The notes beneath the pieces were generated by a model, which searched no databases, had not been told where the DNA came from, and saw nothing but the letters and a program-made list of their open reading frames with translations. Both the position numbers and the translations under genes were made by a program. From the NCBI RefSeq assembly GCF_004210375.1, contig NC_134830.1, positions 67,558,326-67,622,325 of the forward strand: a stretch of 64,000 nt of DNA. The letters run 5' to 3'. This document shows, in pieces, positions 44,457 through 57,603 of this stretch (positions are counted from its first letter, which is position 1; every line of letters begins with the position of its first letter). The DNA is from Tachypleus tridentatus (lineage: Eukaryota > Arthropoda > Merostomata > Xiphosura > Limulidae).

Positions 44457-46501
44457 CAAATGTATTAAAATTATCTGTTTGTTTCTCTCCATTCGGGGAC
44501 CATTTTGAATGTATTGATACCCATACTTCCCTTTGTTGGTTTAAATATCTTATGTGATGTGCTTTCCTTTTCCTTTAAGGGCAATTCAGTGACTAATTAG
44601 TAGTTATTTAAATAAATGCTTCAGCCTACCACTGAGTAAATAGACAGCCAAGGGAAAAAACAACTCAACTGTCTTTATGACGTCATATCCAAATAAACCC
44701 GAAGTCCGAGTAAAGTACAGCTTAATAAAGCCAGCAGTCGTGCGATGGACAAAAGGAATTAACCACGTTTTCACGAAGTTACATATATGGATGATGGGAA
44801 TGTAGTTTAAATCGATCTGAATTCGCCAGGTCACTTTCATCCATAGTGGCTAAGGTGACAATGAAGTTCCAATCAGCTCAGAAAACAACATGTTATGCTA
44901 TAGTCTGGGCACTCAGAACCAACAGAATGGGTTCTTCAATGTGTGAGGAGAAGGTTGGAGGATGAACTTCATCATACACCCTCTATTTTTGCAGGACAGG
45001 TACAAACGTACTCCAGTACTATCAGAAGCTATCTTCATGGTGTGTACTACAAGGCATAGTAATTGGACTGAAGCCATTTCTTACTCTGAGCAGTATCGTA
45101 TGTAAACGGCAATCGACATCACAGATGTTGTCACACTCTCCAGGAAGTCCTGATTTGCATAGTTCTCGAATAGGTAATGTTTCTGTTACGATGTGGATAC
45201 CATTTAGTCATTTGGACTGTTACTACTGATAACATGTGAAAAGATAGTCAATATTCTATTAATATGCCACGGCCTTTTATTGGTCTAAGCCAATAACCAA
45301 CTTACTAGACAAGGCAGCGTTTTCTTGCAAGACGGGTCTCTTGCACATCTAACCTGGGTGTCAAACTGATGGGTTTATTGGTCAGGCTGTTGCCATTCTC
45401 TCACAACCAGGCCATTCATCAAGAGTTAAATCTACTGAGCATGTGTGATTCATCCTTTCATATAACAGATGTTACGTAACATTTGTAAACTGAAATACCT
45501 AACTATTAGTCACTCTTGCAAAAGGGCCACAGCAGAGAATAATTAATTGTGGAAAAGTGTTAAACAGCGTAACTATTTGGGAGTTACACAGCATTTTATC
45601 CTATTAGTGAAAATGTAATTCTTCTCCTTACGTTTATTCACCCACTAACCACGTGCTCATCAGTAACTTTGATATCGTAATTAATGGAGATCTGTAACAT
45701 TCAATGAGCATAGGCTCTAACCGTCCAATGTTCTGAAAGTGTTCTAAAACTAATTGTAAACGCACTAAACAAGTAATTTACACTTCCAAAGCCAAACTAA
45801 CGAAGAACCTAATGAAGACATAGCTTGCCTCCACTCAATAAAAAAAAGATCCCATAAAGTCATTAAAAGCTTTTCTAGTAATAAATAACTATGATTGCTG
45901 TTTTCATCGTTTCCAGGTTGTATTGTCTAATCCTTCCATGAATAAACCAGTTCTCAGCTACTATTTATAAATAGACAGATCAAATATAATAATTACTGTT
46001 CTTTTAGAAATATATATATATTACATGAATACATATTTTGTGCTGTGGCTCTACTAGTTGCACATTCATAATTCTATAATACATATGGTCCTCTATATGG
46101 ACGGTCCTTCGAGAGCTTAATCTAGCAGTGAGTATACCACTCAATTAAATTTTAATTAAATGAGACAAAAGATAACTTCAAACTTCTACTTAGAAACTGA
46201 ATAAACAGATTTGAAGACGTAATCCGTAAACACAATACAAGCTTTGAGAAATTCACTATTAAAAACAATAAAAATTCTATGAGTAAATAAAAAAGTTAAT
46301 AAATGCGTAGATGAATAATGTAGTAGATACTCTTCCTTTCTTGCCGAGAAAGCATCAGATAACTTGTTTTTCTTTTAATATATTTATATATATATTACAC
46401 CTTCACATAAATAGTTGAGGTTTAGTTTAAAAACATGTTAGAACCAGTATTGAAAACACCATGCTGAAGCATTATAGTTTTACCAGACTTTGGAGTACAT
46501 T
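44457..46501. other. No recognised gene; one region unusual in composition
   Basis: 44820-45420 is less AT-rich and reads partly open on the plus strand (SKVTMKFQSAQKTTCYAIVW, then HSPGSPDLHSSRIG). I cannot place it in a family, and it may be an old transposon relic. The rest is plain. Confidence 0.35.
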
Positions 46502-46513
46502 CTGTTAAATCTT

Positions 46514-46637
46514 GCCCCCCGCTGGTACAGCGGTAAGTCTACGGATTTACAACGCTATAATCAGGGGTTCAATTCTTCTTGGTGGGCCTAGCAGATAGCC
46601 CGATGTGTTATAAGAAAGAAAAAAAAACACACACACA
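46514..46637 (+). mobile_element. SINE-B2, full length
   Basis: The head GCTGGTACAGCGGTAAGTCT is followed by AGGGGTTCAATTCTTCTTGG, the B2 tail AGCAGATAGCCCGATGTG, and an A-rich then (CA)n end. Perfect 12-bp target duplications CTGTTAAATCTT lie at 46502-46513 and 46638-46649. Confidence 0.93.
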
Positions 46638-46649
46638 CTGTTAAATCTT

Positions 46650-48092
46650 ATAATGTAATACTTAGATTATTCTGGATTCTCAAATTATATGAAACGTCAT
46701 AGGTATATACTATATAGGCTTCTTTCCTGGGCTAGAAAAACTAAGGCTTAGGATATGTAACGGCTTTAACTACACTATCGAACATTTACAAAATTTCTGT
46801 GATATTACTGAAGATGAACGGAACTACATTATGTATTAACCTTTACCATAAAGCTTCCTGCACCTGCCTGTATTTTCACTTCGACAGTTTTGTACTGTTT
46901 GATTACAAATGGAACTTAATAAACATTCTAGTCTATAATGTATATCACAGGGCGAGTGAGTGGCTTCATAAGCTTTCATAAATCAGCAGAAGCGATGAAG
47001 TCCCCACATGAAGTTCCCATATTCCCAATAAAAAACGTTAAGAGTTTTCTCAAAACTATGTACACCACCGACAGTGTGATATGATTACTTTACCGTATGC
47101 AACTTTTCATATTATAACGTTATAAAAAGCTGAAACGTATTCTTCTAACAGCCTACGTACACATTAATATTTAATTTATTGTGAAGCTCCAAGTTCTGTT
47201 TATATGTCCTGAGTGTAGACGAGGCTACGTGGATGAACAATTCGTTGTTTATTCACATGAACAACGTGTCTGAGCCAGATAGTACAGAATACGTTACGGG
47301 TTGGAACTCATTTCAATGGTAACTGTGATGTGAATTCATGGATGAACTGAATTTCTTCAAGATTTTGACCAGCGCATATGATATAATGAATTTAAGGATA
47401 AAAGAAACCTTACACATTGTGAAACTTAAATTTTAATTAAATACGAATCTGTCGCTTGTAAAAGTTAAAGAGAGAATCGATATTAGCCCTTTCACTGTCA
47501 ACAGTGATCCCATTAAATGTAAAAGCTTTGAGGATAAAATAATATACGTTTCTGTTTTTAATAACATATACACTAGTCTTTTTATTGATACAACTGTTCT
47601 TTTTATTCCAGGTTCAAGATTTTGTAAATTATTCTGATATATTAGTGCTTTACATTAGTAAACACAGATTTCTTTATGACAATGTCACACAAAATGTCAC
47701 CATTGTTTTACATCGAACGAATTATTGCCATATATGTATTTTTCATTTGTTAACACATTTTCGTAAGTTGGCTAATATTTCTTTAAACAAATCCCACAGC
47801 CACTTTTAATTTTCAAGTTATAAATTTTCCATATCCAACTACAAATATTTCAGATAAGTTTTTATGTTACAGTGTTTGCTATTTACAACTTATTAGATAC
47901 AGTGTCGTTTGTTCTGCATTACAAAGCTGCCTGGACAGAGCTTGTAAAGTCACAAACGAGGTTTTCCTATCGCATTTTCAACAGAAAATTCATGCAGTTA
48001 AGCGGAAATTTAATCATATGTTTGTTTACTCATTACGTGTTTAAAAGTTTTACAAAATATTACGACCTTTTCAAAACTTTCACATATATATG
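46650..48092. other. Nothing recognised
   Basis: AT-rich. ORFs at 46799-46981, 47585-47809 and 47872-48141 are short, biased to hydrophobic residues as AT-rich frames are, and the last runs into a SINE. None is supported. Confidence 0.45.
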
Positions 48093-48350
48093 TTATTGTT
48101 TTGAATTTCGCGCAAAGCTGCACGAGACCTATCTGCGCTAGCTGTCCCTAATTTACTATTGCAAGACTAAAGAGAAGGCAGCTAGTCATCACCACCAACT
48201 TTTGGAATACTCTTTTACTAATAAATAATGGGATTGATCGTCAATTCATATCCATGGCTGAAAGGGCGAGCATGTTTGGTGGGACGAGGATTCGAATCCG
48301 CGACATTCAGATTTCGAGCCGAGTGCCCTAACCACTGGCCATGCTGGCAC
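48093..48350 (-). mobile_element. SINE-A, near full length
   Basis: Plus-strand order is tail (TTGTTTTGAATTTCGCGC), body (AAGGCAGCTAGTCATCACCA), then the inverse of the B box (GGATTCGAATCC) and head (CACTGGCCATGCTGGC). Small indels are present. Confidence 0.9.
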
Positions 48351-49368
48351 AGTTAAAACACTTTTAAATAAGTAAACCAGTAATACACGCGATAGCTACA
48401 ACTGATATGAAGTTGCGGTGGAATATAATGAGCTTGAACTACATTTATGGATTGCTTAACACTTCGTAGGTAGTGTGATGCCACTCACTAGAAATTGGTC
48501 ATCTTTTGAAAAAGGTATATAATACCATTTCTTACGGAAAATATTCATATTCTCTTGTCATATGTGTTTAGATTGTAGATTTAGAATTTCCAAGACGACT
48601 ATATCTCATTTATTCAACGACACTGGATAGCAGAGGAATTTCCAACAACCTGTATCTAGCCGCGAGAAGCAAAGTTTCACGAATTGTAACGATTAAAAAT
48701 CCGTAAACCAAAACTTATGAACTTTTATGCAATCGGACTGTTTAAACTGGAGCAGGATACTATATTCTCGTTGTTACGTGTTACAGTTTATTTCGGACGA
48801 GTCTTCAATTTATTATGTTACGTACTTTATGTATTACGATTTTAAATAGCCAGTAGTTTTAAATTGAATTTAAAAATTAATTGACTGTTAATATGTATCA
48901 AATTTGTGATATTTTCCAACAAGATTGATACACATAATTTTCGTTTTTTAATACAAATATATTTTAGTATAGAAACAAAGAAAAATAATACAAATGATAA
49001 TAACGATTATTACTAATAGTCATTACAAATTATGGTTTATATACAAGAGTTTTACAAGCTCACAAACTATACCAAGTCTTATGTCTGATATGGAATTGCA
49101 TATTGTTTTTGAAATTGTTAAAGGTAATATTGAATAGATTTAATTTATTAACTACCACTGGTATAACCTCCCGTTATTATATATATACATGTATATTACT
49201 TTAAATATTCCTATTCACGACTGTTGTAACTTCCTTTTCTGAGTCTTATTATCGCTATTGAACTTTTTTTTATTTCATTTCGTTTACTTTTAATTTTTTT
49301 ATTACATTCTGCTAGCTGCTCCATGTATTTCATGAAGTTACAAAGGTTAAAGTGGGAATAGTTGTGTT
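48351..49368. other. Nothing recognised
   Basis: AT-rich sequence with a (TA)n run near 49178. No ORF of note. Confidence 0.45.
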
Positions 49369-49525
49369 CAGAGCTGTAGCTAAGATAGGGCGGGAAGGCA
49401 GTTGCCCATGGCGCAGCCGGATAGGGGGCGTATTCCGAGAGTTAAACATGTTGTCCCATAAATTATGTAGAACTATACAGACTGAAACTTGCCCAAGACG
49501 CAAAAATTACTTGGCCACTGCTCTG
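49369..49525. mobile_element. Short MITE with CAGAGC ends
   Basis: Starts CAGAGCTGTAGCTAAG and ends CTTGGCCACTGCTCTG, imperfect 16-bp terminal inverted repeats (12-13 matches). The GC-rich interior contrasts with the AT-rich flanks. The ends resemble hAT MITEs. No clean target duplication was found. The 64-codon ORF across it is not a gene. Confidence 0.65.
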
Positions 49526-49669
49526 ATTGTTAGACACTACTCATAGTGTGTTTAATATATAATTTTTCTTTTAATTACCTTTACTGTATTTTAATTAGAG
49601 TGCTATTATTCTAGATGTTTATTGTGCGATTCAAGTATTGATTTTATTTCTTATCCTGCATCTTCGTAA

Positions 49670-49943
49670 AGATGGGTCAGGTGGTTAAGGTATTCGACTT
49701 CCTATGTGTGAGTGGTGGGTTCGAATCCTCGTCATACCAAACATACCCGCCTTTCAGTTGCGGGACTTTATAAAGTTACAGTCAATCTCACTATTCGTTG
49801 GTAAAAAAAAAAAATAGCCCAAGAGTTGGTGGTGGGTAGTGATGACTAGCTGCCCCCCCCTAGTTTTATACTGCTAAATTAAGGACGGCTAGCGCAGATA
49901 GCTTTCGTGTAGCTTTGCGCGAAGTTAAAAAACAAAGAAACAG
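49670..49943 (+). mobile_element. SINE-A, degraded head
   Basis: GGGTCAGGTGGTTAAGGTAT head with B box GGTTCGAATCC. The body has a poly(A) expansion near 49803 and a poly(C) run near 49853. The tail is GTAGCTTTGCGCGAAGTTAA. TAAAGAT flanks both sides as a probable target duplication. Confidence 0.9.
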
Positions 49944-50599
49944 TTCATAAAGATAAGTTTTAGACTGTACTATCAGTACTGTCCTGCTATTGGCCCTACG
50001 TCTAAACAATAACGTGTATCGCAGAATTTTATATCAGATGTCAGAGACGTCTAGTGTATTTTCATTGGTCACGAGATGTTTTTAGGGAAAAAGGATGTAA
50101 AGTTTTTTTAAAGTGATGTCCAACTAATATTAAATGTACAACAGTGCTTTAAGTTTACATCTAATGTTTGTATGTTGTGCGAGGTATACCATATATATAT
50201 GTATAGTTTGTTATTTTATTATGTAGAGTGTTTGCTATTATTTGCTTTGTATACGGACTCAGAACTAACCTAAATTTAATAAAGTTGACTGAACCGTATT
50301 GGGTTTACAACTGAAGATATTGTTAACAGTAAAGATACTCAACTGATACAATAATTCATTGTAATGTTTATAAATTATATTTAATTAGTTATGCTCGGTA
50401 CCGGGTTGGTCTTTAGTTTCAGGAGGTATTTTGCTCTGAGCGGAAGTTAATATTAATTCACGTAAAAGCGTACAGACCATCAACTTTTAGGAACATCTGG
50501 GACTGAGATATTGTATCTTGTAAGTATATATTTCTCCCTTGAATACTGCACAGTTTGGTTGCTTTGTTTCGCATGGAACAAAGCAACAGTGATCTGTTT
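49944..50599. other. Nothing recognised
   Basis: AT-rich sequence. The ORFs overlapping 50458-50711 are produced partly by a SINE-B fragment. Confidence 0.4.
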
Positions 50600-50672
50600 A
50601 CTGTGTCTGCTGCGGGGAGTCGAACCACGCTGTAAATCCCTAAACTTACCACTGTGCTATTTCGAGACGAAT
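50600..50672 (-). mobile_element. SINE-B head fragment
   Basis: TCTGCTGCGGGGAGTCGAAC, then GCTGTAAATCCCTAAACTTA and CCACTGTGCTATTTCG match the inverse of the SINE-B/B2 head with its B box. The tail is missing. Confidence 0.7.
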
Positions 50673-51920
50673 ATTTCAAAAAGCAGATACACTAATGCAT
50701 CATTTCTGTAGTGAGTGCATGTTTATTTATTTAATAAAATCAAGTTTTTTATGTAATTAGTGCTCATTTACTTGTTGAAGGACTTTGTATGTCAGTAACA
50801 TTATTATTTATTGAAGATATTTATGTATATTTTAAGGCAAAGAAGTTGTTTTAAAGTAAAATATTAAGATTAGAATATTATATTTTGACAGCATTGTAGT
50901 GGAGTACTTATTGTTGTGAAGGTATATAAATAACTATGCCTGCTTTCCTTTATTGGCTATTTTATGTGTATATGAATATACCGAAATTAGTGTAAAGTAA
51001 TACAGATACATTACATCACCAAGTAACGTGAAACTGGATAGGTTACCATATTATATGAGCTTTCATTGATAAGTGAATTGCAGTTATTAGCAAAGTCTGA
51101 AATAAAAGTCTTGTTCTTTCCCACTAGTAAGGATTGCGAAACTACGACACTGTTTCTTTTGGCATGATTGTAACCATTAAAAACTACGATAGACTTTCAC
51201 AACTTCAGTATTGTTTCACCTTACAAGTACTGCAGATGAGGTGGTGTGCATCGCTCAATCTGCAGTGTATCATTTGTTCAAAAGGCATGTCACACTTAAC
51301 TTCCTAGCAGTCACAAGACAGCACAGATTTATTGATAAATAAGTACAGTTTGTTCATTTTTACATATAATTTCCCATACTGTATTTTATATACCTAACTT
51401 ACTCCATTTTGTGGTAAATTCAACAGTTTTTTTTTTAATATCGATTATGGAAATAATAACTTTACAAAATATCTCGACAAAAACTGCTACAATCTAAACA
51501 GTAGTAAACGCTATTGTTCTAACAAGTATTTTTAAACTTCTTATTTCTGTTTGGAAAGAAAATCTCAATTATATAGCGACACTTTCCTATATTGTAAAAT
51601 GAAAATATAGATATTTGCTAAAAACTTATGATTTGTTTGCCAACTCACTCATCCACTTCAATCTTATTACTACAATTAATAATTAATATGAGTACACTAT
51701 AATGAAATCTTTCATTAAAAACTGTTATGGCCAAATGACAACGATCAATTTCCGGGAAAACTTAAAGGAAGAAAAGTTATATAACAAAACAACATAAGAT
51801 CATAATTTGTTTTAACTGTTTAAATCTGAATTCCGATGTTTATATGCCATTTTCCTGCGTATCTAAACAGACGGAATGTCTGTTTCAGTTAAATCTACAT
51901 GTTTAATGGAAGTTAGTTTT
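50673..51920. other. Nothing recognised
   Basis: AT-rich sequence between a SINE fragment and the tandem array. Confidence 0.45.
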
Positions 51921-51924
51921 CATT

Positions 51925-52320
51925 ACCTAAGGCGTATTATTTCAATTTACCAGAGTTATTTTTCACTACCTCAGAGTGTATTATTTCAGTTTAGCAGAGT
52001 TATTTTTCACTACCTCAGAGTGTATTATTTCAGTTTAGCAGAGTTATTTTTCACTACCTCAGAGTGTATTATTTCAGTTTATCAGAGTTATTTTTCACTA
52101 CCTCAGAGTGTATTATTTCAGTTTATCAGAGTTATTTTTCACTACCTCAGAGTGTATTATTTCAGTTTAGCAGAGTTATTTTTCACTACCTCAGAGTGTA
52201 TTATTTCAGTTTATCAGAGTTATTTTTCACTACCTCAGAGTGTATTATTTCAGTTTATTAGAAATTATTTTTCACTACATCACAGTTATTATTTTAGTTT
52301 ACCGGAAGCTATTTTTCGTT
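51925..52320 (+). repeat. 44-bp tandem repeat, about 8-9 units
   Basis: Period 44 bp: units start at 51977, 52021, 52065, 52109, 52153, 52197 and 52241, with degenerate units at both edges. The unit contains TTATTTCAGTTTAGCAGAG, TTATTTTTCACTACCTCAG. One variable position (TTAGCAG or TTATCAG) gives the order G,G,T,T,G,T across inner units. The inner units are otherwise almost identical, which indicates recent expansion. The 159-codon ORF across it exists because the unit lacks stops in every forward frame. Confidence 0.95.
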
Positions 52321-52355
52321 TGGACAACCAAACTGTTGTTTCTTACATCTTTTAA

Positions 52356-54574
52356 TAGTTAGTTTTTGGATATGACACTACACAGTCCACTTGTATGATT
52401 TAGAGAATGATTGCTGTTAAATATATATATATATTAACGTTATATTTTTCGCGCATTGTGCTGTTGATTTAGTGAATGATTGACAATTATGTGCCACTTA
52501 TAATCAAATCTTGTGTAGAAAGTTCCAACTTTATAAATATATGAGTTTAGATGCTAACACAGAACTTTAACATTATGTTAATATTAATTATTTTTACACC
52601 TTACAGTATTCTTTAATATTATACTAATATAAATCATCCTAACACCTTATAACGTTATTTGACACTACATATAATTCTTACACCTTATAATATTATTTCA
52701 CGTTACATTAATATAAATTACTTTTAACATTATACAATCATCTAACAGTCTAATCACATTAACAAACGTGGGTATTAAACTGTCAACAAATTTTAGCTGA
52801 AAATTGCATTTATCGGGAATATTTAAATTATGGGTCGTCTTCAATAACAATCAATGCATCTGCCTCGAAGGTGTCCTTGACACAACCAGCTCAACGACAC
52901 AAGATCGGGTTCATTGCCCCTCTCTTTGACGTAGAAAAAAACAAACAAAACCGGATGGAGTGTGTGTAAGCACGAGCCACACACGGATGGTTATATACAA
53001 GCACGATATGTCATGTTCTTCTTGGCTGACTAAGTTATGCCACAGCACTGGCGGGCAGACATTTTCAAGGCTAACCATAACAACAAAAGCACTGAATGTG
53101 GTGTTGGACTATTAATGCCCTTGGGGTTCTGAAAACTTAAAATATTCCAGCTCAGGCCTCAATGAATAATCAGAAAGAAATGGTAGTAACGTATTCAGGT
53201 GATTATTAACTACTTGCAAACAGGAATAAAATTCAGCCAATAAGATTAGAGCCATAGAAACACACTATAAACAATATATTTGCATTAGTTGAAATTTTCA
53301 TTGTTTGTGTCTTCTCGACTACAGCGGATTTCGAGTATTTTAAAGTTTTAATGCTTCAGGGGCTATTGCCCAATTCTTTCCCCATGCTATCGAAACGCAC
53401 ACTGACTGCAGACGAAGAGCATACGTTTAAACAACATGGTCGCTGTATTGAATTCAGTTCTGCCATTACATTTTGTATCGAGGCTTCAGAACTGTTCTAA
53501 TATTAAGTTAGTTTAACCTTAAAATACCATGTCGCAGTCTTTTTTTTTTTTTACGTGTCTTTTGTCTTACCGCATTTCTTAGCTTTATTATTTCAAGTCA
53601 TTGTTACTGCTGTTTTCGTGGTGGAAATAAAATATTTATGTAAGAACGATTAACTATTTAAATGTGTCAAATAGGCGATTTATAATGTACTTAAAACTAT
53701 TTAGATAAGCTAATATATAATTTGCAATTTGTGAATATTGGCTACTTTTTAGTTTATTAATACTTGATGAAATATGTGAATTTTATGGGAAATTTGTAGA
53801 TGCTACTTTTATACTGTGTTTGCAAAAACACGGAGTTTCCATTTATAGTTTATTCTGTATTACAAGGGCTTTAATACACTGAATTCATTAATAGTATAAT
53901 CACCAAAGTTGTAAATTTATACAAGTTAAAACTGTGTATCGATTTCATAACTAGCCGGAGTAGAATTTGTATTAAAACTTCCTATACATATTTCTAAGTT
54001 TATCTAGAAATTTGTTTTATGAATAGATATACCATCTCCCTAACACCTTCACGAGTGCGTTTCATGATAATCACGAAACCTTAGAATAACAAATAAAAAC
54101 TATTTGATAATACATATAATTCTCTACGAAATTGTATGTTATATCCGAATATACAAAAGGCACATTATCTGAACCATTTCATCAAAATATTTACTTTTAT
54201 ACCAAAATTACAACAAAAACAACGTAAAAACATTGTAAGCATTGCAAATATCTCTTTTGATTTTCACACATAACGAAAAATATCTTCGAGAACTTATGTA
54301 AAAAAGAGAGAAATGGAGTTCAGTTTGCACACAAAAAACTTTTAAGCCACCAGAATTAAGTCTGAACTAAGCGTACTACTGAGATTTAATAACAAGAAAA
54401 TTATAAACAAATACTTTATATAAAGCTTTCAATTTTTTGATGCTTTGAGGAGATTTTAATAAAATTTTACATCGTAAACAATCTATATAGTTAGTTTATT
54501 TTAAACATAGTTGAATGAAAAACAAAAATATGTGTGCTTGTAAATAGAGAGTTCCCGCTGGGTCATTTCTAAAT
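52356..54574. other. Mostly plain sequence; one GC-richer patch
   Basis: 52855-53130 is less AT-rich (CCTCGAAGGTGTCCTTGAC, GTGTGTGTAAGCACGAGCCA) and might be part of an unrecognised SINE or other repeat. The remainder is AT-rich with no ORF. Confidence 0.4.
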
Positions 54575-54672
54575 TTATGTACTTACGACTCAAAAATTTG
54601 GTGCTGGCTTTTCGACGGTGGGCAGAACAAAGATAGGCCATTGTGTAGCATTGTGGTAACGAAACAACAACT
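54575..54672 (+). mobile_element. SINE-B, degraded
   Basis: TACTTACGACTCAAAAATTT, then TTTTCGACGGTGGGCAGAAC and AGATAGGCCATTGTGTAGCA followed by a CAACAAC end keep the SINE-B order with the 5' head truncated. Confidence 0.75.
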
Positions 54673-54937
54673 GTATAATAACAGGTAATTGTAAATGCGT
54701 TTCTAAGGTGAAGGATTGACATGGGCCCTGACAGATGTGTAAGAACGTTATAAAGAAAACGAGGTGAATGTGAATTTTTAATCAGAGAAATGAAAATCTT
54801 TAAAAACGAAACAGGTTCATGTTTGACTACAAAGTGAAGGATGATTCCACTCAAAATCCAGTGCATTTTTGAAATCTCAGTTAAAATAACACAATCATTT
54901 ACTTCCACTCCTGTATGTTATATAAACAATTAAAAAA

Positions 54938-55141
54938 TCATTCAGATGACTGCAGCATCAGAAAGCATTGCATTGCTAGTAGGTAACAACAGTCGCATTC
55001 GAGAGTGTTAATGTAATGGAGCTCTCTTATGAACTCGAAACTTCGCTGGTAATTATTCCACCAGAAGCGATCCCAATCCATGCAGTGGAGTGACCAGTAA
55101 AGGGTAAGATTACCTTCCATTTGTAGAGGTCTGTATTGCAC
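54938..55141 (-). CDS. Unrecognised small ORF, Trp/Cys-rich
   Basis: A 67-codon ORF, less AT-rich than its surroundings, with LTLYWSLHCMDWDRFWWNNY and later LECDCCYLLAMQCF. A pyrimidine-poor AG lies just upstream (AAGAATATTCTCAG), so it could be an exon. No family is recognised and the opposite strand is also partly open. Treat as a candidate only. Confidence 0.2.
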   Translation of the reverse strand: MQYRPLQMEGNLTLYWSLHCMDWDRFWWNNYQRSFEFIRELHYINTLECDCCYLLAMQCFLMLQSSE

Positions 55142-55765
55142 TGAGAATATTCTTGATTCTGCCGATTGGGGTTGCTAGGTAAGAACAAAGCTATGAAGTT
55201 TAGGTAAAAAAATGTATCATTTTGTGTTTTGATTTTTATTGTTGTTTTTATTGTGAAATTATTGCATTCAGCATTGAAAATATTTCATTTTGTATGGAAA
55301 TTTTAATTTTATAGAGTAATATAAATTCTTTTGTTTTATACGTAATACTGAATGCCCATGTTCTACCATTTAAAATAGTACAACATTTCTTTTCATCAAC
55401 GTGACGTTTGGTTATCCTTAGCTTACAGGAACTCAAATGTATATTTTGATATTATTTCCTAAGATGGCAAAATTCCTCTCTGCCTTTGGCAGCAAAAACC
55501 CCAAGATTAAAACTTAGTGAGTGCATGCTTTTTCACGAAGTAGTAAAGAAAGATTTATATTATCACTATTTCACAACTGACAACAAACGAAAAAATTCCC
55601 TGAACCTCGAAATTGCTTATCCAAAGAGCGATCGTTAATTTTGATTTATATTTATTTGAAATGGAAGCTTTGGAGCATAGAATACGAATTATTATTATCA
55701 CTTTTTATCTTACAACTTTTTATCGGGGAGGTTACTTGCTGTATTTATGACTGGGTATTTTCTTT
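55142..55765. other. Nothing recognised
   Basis: AT-rich. The small ORF at 55248-55436 is not convincing. Confidence 0.4.
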
Positions 55766-55866
55766 GTGTTTTTTGTTAACACGAAGCTACACATAGGGCT
55801 ATTTTTGCTGTGCCCATCATGAATATCAAAATCCAGTTTAACGTTTTAAGACTTGACGCTGAACAA
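55766..55866 (-). mobile_element. SINE-B, degraded
   Basis: ACGAAGCTACACATAGGGCT, then GCTGTGCCCATCATGAATAT, CAAAATCCAG and AACGTTTTAAGACTT follow the inverse SINE-B order (tail, B-box region, head). Confidence 0.7.
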
Positions 55867-57314
55867 CTAGGAGAGTATATTTGGAGAAAATCATTTTAAA
55901 TTCTGTTTTGAGAAATATTTAAACGTAACTCTCTAGTTATACACGTTTTATGACAATACGTAGGCAAATAAAGTGTTATGAGAGGGCTGGTCCTTAAAAA
56001 ATTTCAATTTTCTTTTTGATTTTTCGAGGCGATGGCAACAGTTAGGTTCTGGGTGACTCTTGTTTATGTTTTTAAACAAAAGTTGTATGTTATATAAAAT
56101 CTTTGGTTGTACATTTTGCAAAATGCAAATTTCACAACTTAGGGCTATATTGTAGTGTGCGTACTGGACTCGTAAAATCTGAAATTTTGCGTGAAACAGT
56201 TTCAAACCACTGTCGTCATTGATTGTTTAATTCAGTTACGTGTATGATATTTCATTCAAAATAAAAAAAAAAAAGATGTTAAAACAGTTTCACGTGTTTT
56301 TATTGTTTAATCATTTAAAAAGTGATGAAATTTGATAGAATTATGGAATAGGCCAAGAGTAAAGATTATTCGCGAAAAGGTTGTTTGAAATGTACTGTGA
56401 CTACGTTCTTCATACCACTAAAAGTAGAAAGTGAAAGTACAAATAATCTGCTGTAAGAATATGCTCTTCAAATAATTTGTGTGTTATTATACTCAAGCCT
56501 TTTCTTATCGTCATGAAAACTTTAGTACCATTGAAAATATGTGATGTTAAAGCGTAGCATGAAGGAAAATATTTTCCTGAATTTACTCTTAACGTTTTAA
56601 ATTATTAACCTCTTACGCAACTATAACAATCACTGAAAACGTAGTTGAAACGAAATTCTTAGCGTAAACAAATATTGTAGTCATTTGATGCAAAGTGGAT
56701 GAATGGGTTTTATAATATATCGAAATAATTAACTTCACACATGACGAGTCACCAGAAACCTTGGAAGCAGTTTCTCCAGTACCATACAACCTAACGTGAG
56801 TCTGAAACTCTCTGGAAAAAGGTCATTAAATGTTGAAAGTATTCATATAACTTGGAAAAATTTGAACATGTTAAAGTTTTTTATAGTTCCAGTGTACTTG
56901 TTGTGGAAGTTTAGTACAAAGTTTTGCCTCTACTTATCATTATAATAACTTTGTAAACATAGATTATTAAAAAAAAACAATTAAAATAATACAGAAAGTC
57001 GCGTCTTTTAAAATAATGGGCCCACTTTTAAAGTTTTGGCCAATATAATATATAATTAAAGCACAGCGAATTCCGAAAAGAACTGAACACACTTTTATAG
57101 TAGCTTACGTAAAGACACTTTTTTTTATTTTATTTCGATTTTTATATATCTATAAAGTCACAGTCTACTAACAAGGCGACTTAAGATATACATTACATGT
57201 GCAATCCCTGTTTTGTACAAGGTTGTTTTTATGGCAAAAATAGATTCATCTTCATTAAACATGAAGTTACGTATAGATTTTATTTTAATACTGAATATTT
57301 AGTTGTTGTTAATT
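55867..57314. other. Nothing recognised
   Basis: AT-rich with short A runs. The ORF at 55948-56205 has no domain. Confidence 0.4.
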
Positions 57315-57433
57315 TCTTAGTGCAAATCTGCACGATGGGCTATCTGTATTTTGTACCCCCCCTTCCTTCCACGAGGAATTGAAGCCCAGATTTTTAAGCA
57401 CTGTAAATCTGTAAATTTACCATCACACCACAC
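57315..57433 (-). mobile_element. SINE-B, degraded
   Basis: Inverse SINE-B order: AGTGCAAATCTGCACGATGG, GCTATCTGTATTTTG, then GAATTGAAGCCCAGATTTTT and GTAAATCTGTAAATTTACCA. Confidence 0.75.
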
Positions 57434-57603
57434 GATGACTTCCTGGAATAGAAAAACGTACAGATTTCCTGCAACAAGCGAGAAGAATTACGATTATAAA
57501 TTTAAATGATATGCAAGTAAAGTTTGCTAAGTTACCAAGTTTTCACACCAGTTTACAAAACATCGAGTTGAGCGTGCATAAAATATTTTGTGTTGGTATG
57601 AGT

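Noticed and set aside
51925-52320. CRISPR array
   Set aside because: Units are contiguous tandem repeats without variable spacers, in an animal genome.
51876-52355. 159-codon ORF as a gene
   Set aside because: It is the product of a 44-bp tandem repeat without stops in any forward frame.
54501-54908. 135-codon minus-strand ORF as a gene
   Set aside because: Its middle is an antisense SINE-B and the rest has no domain; chance ORF.
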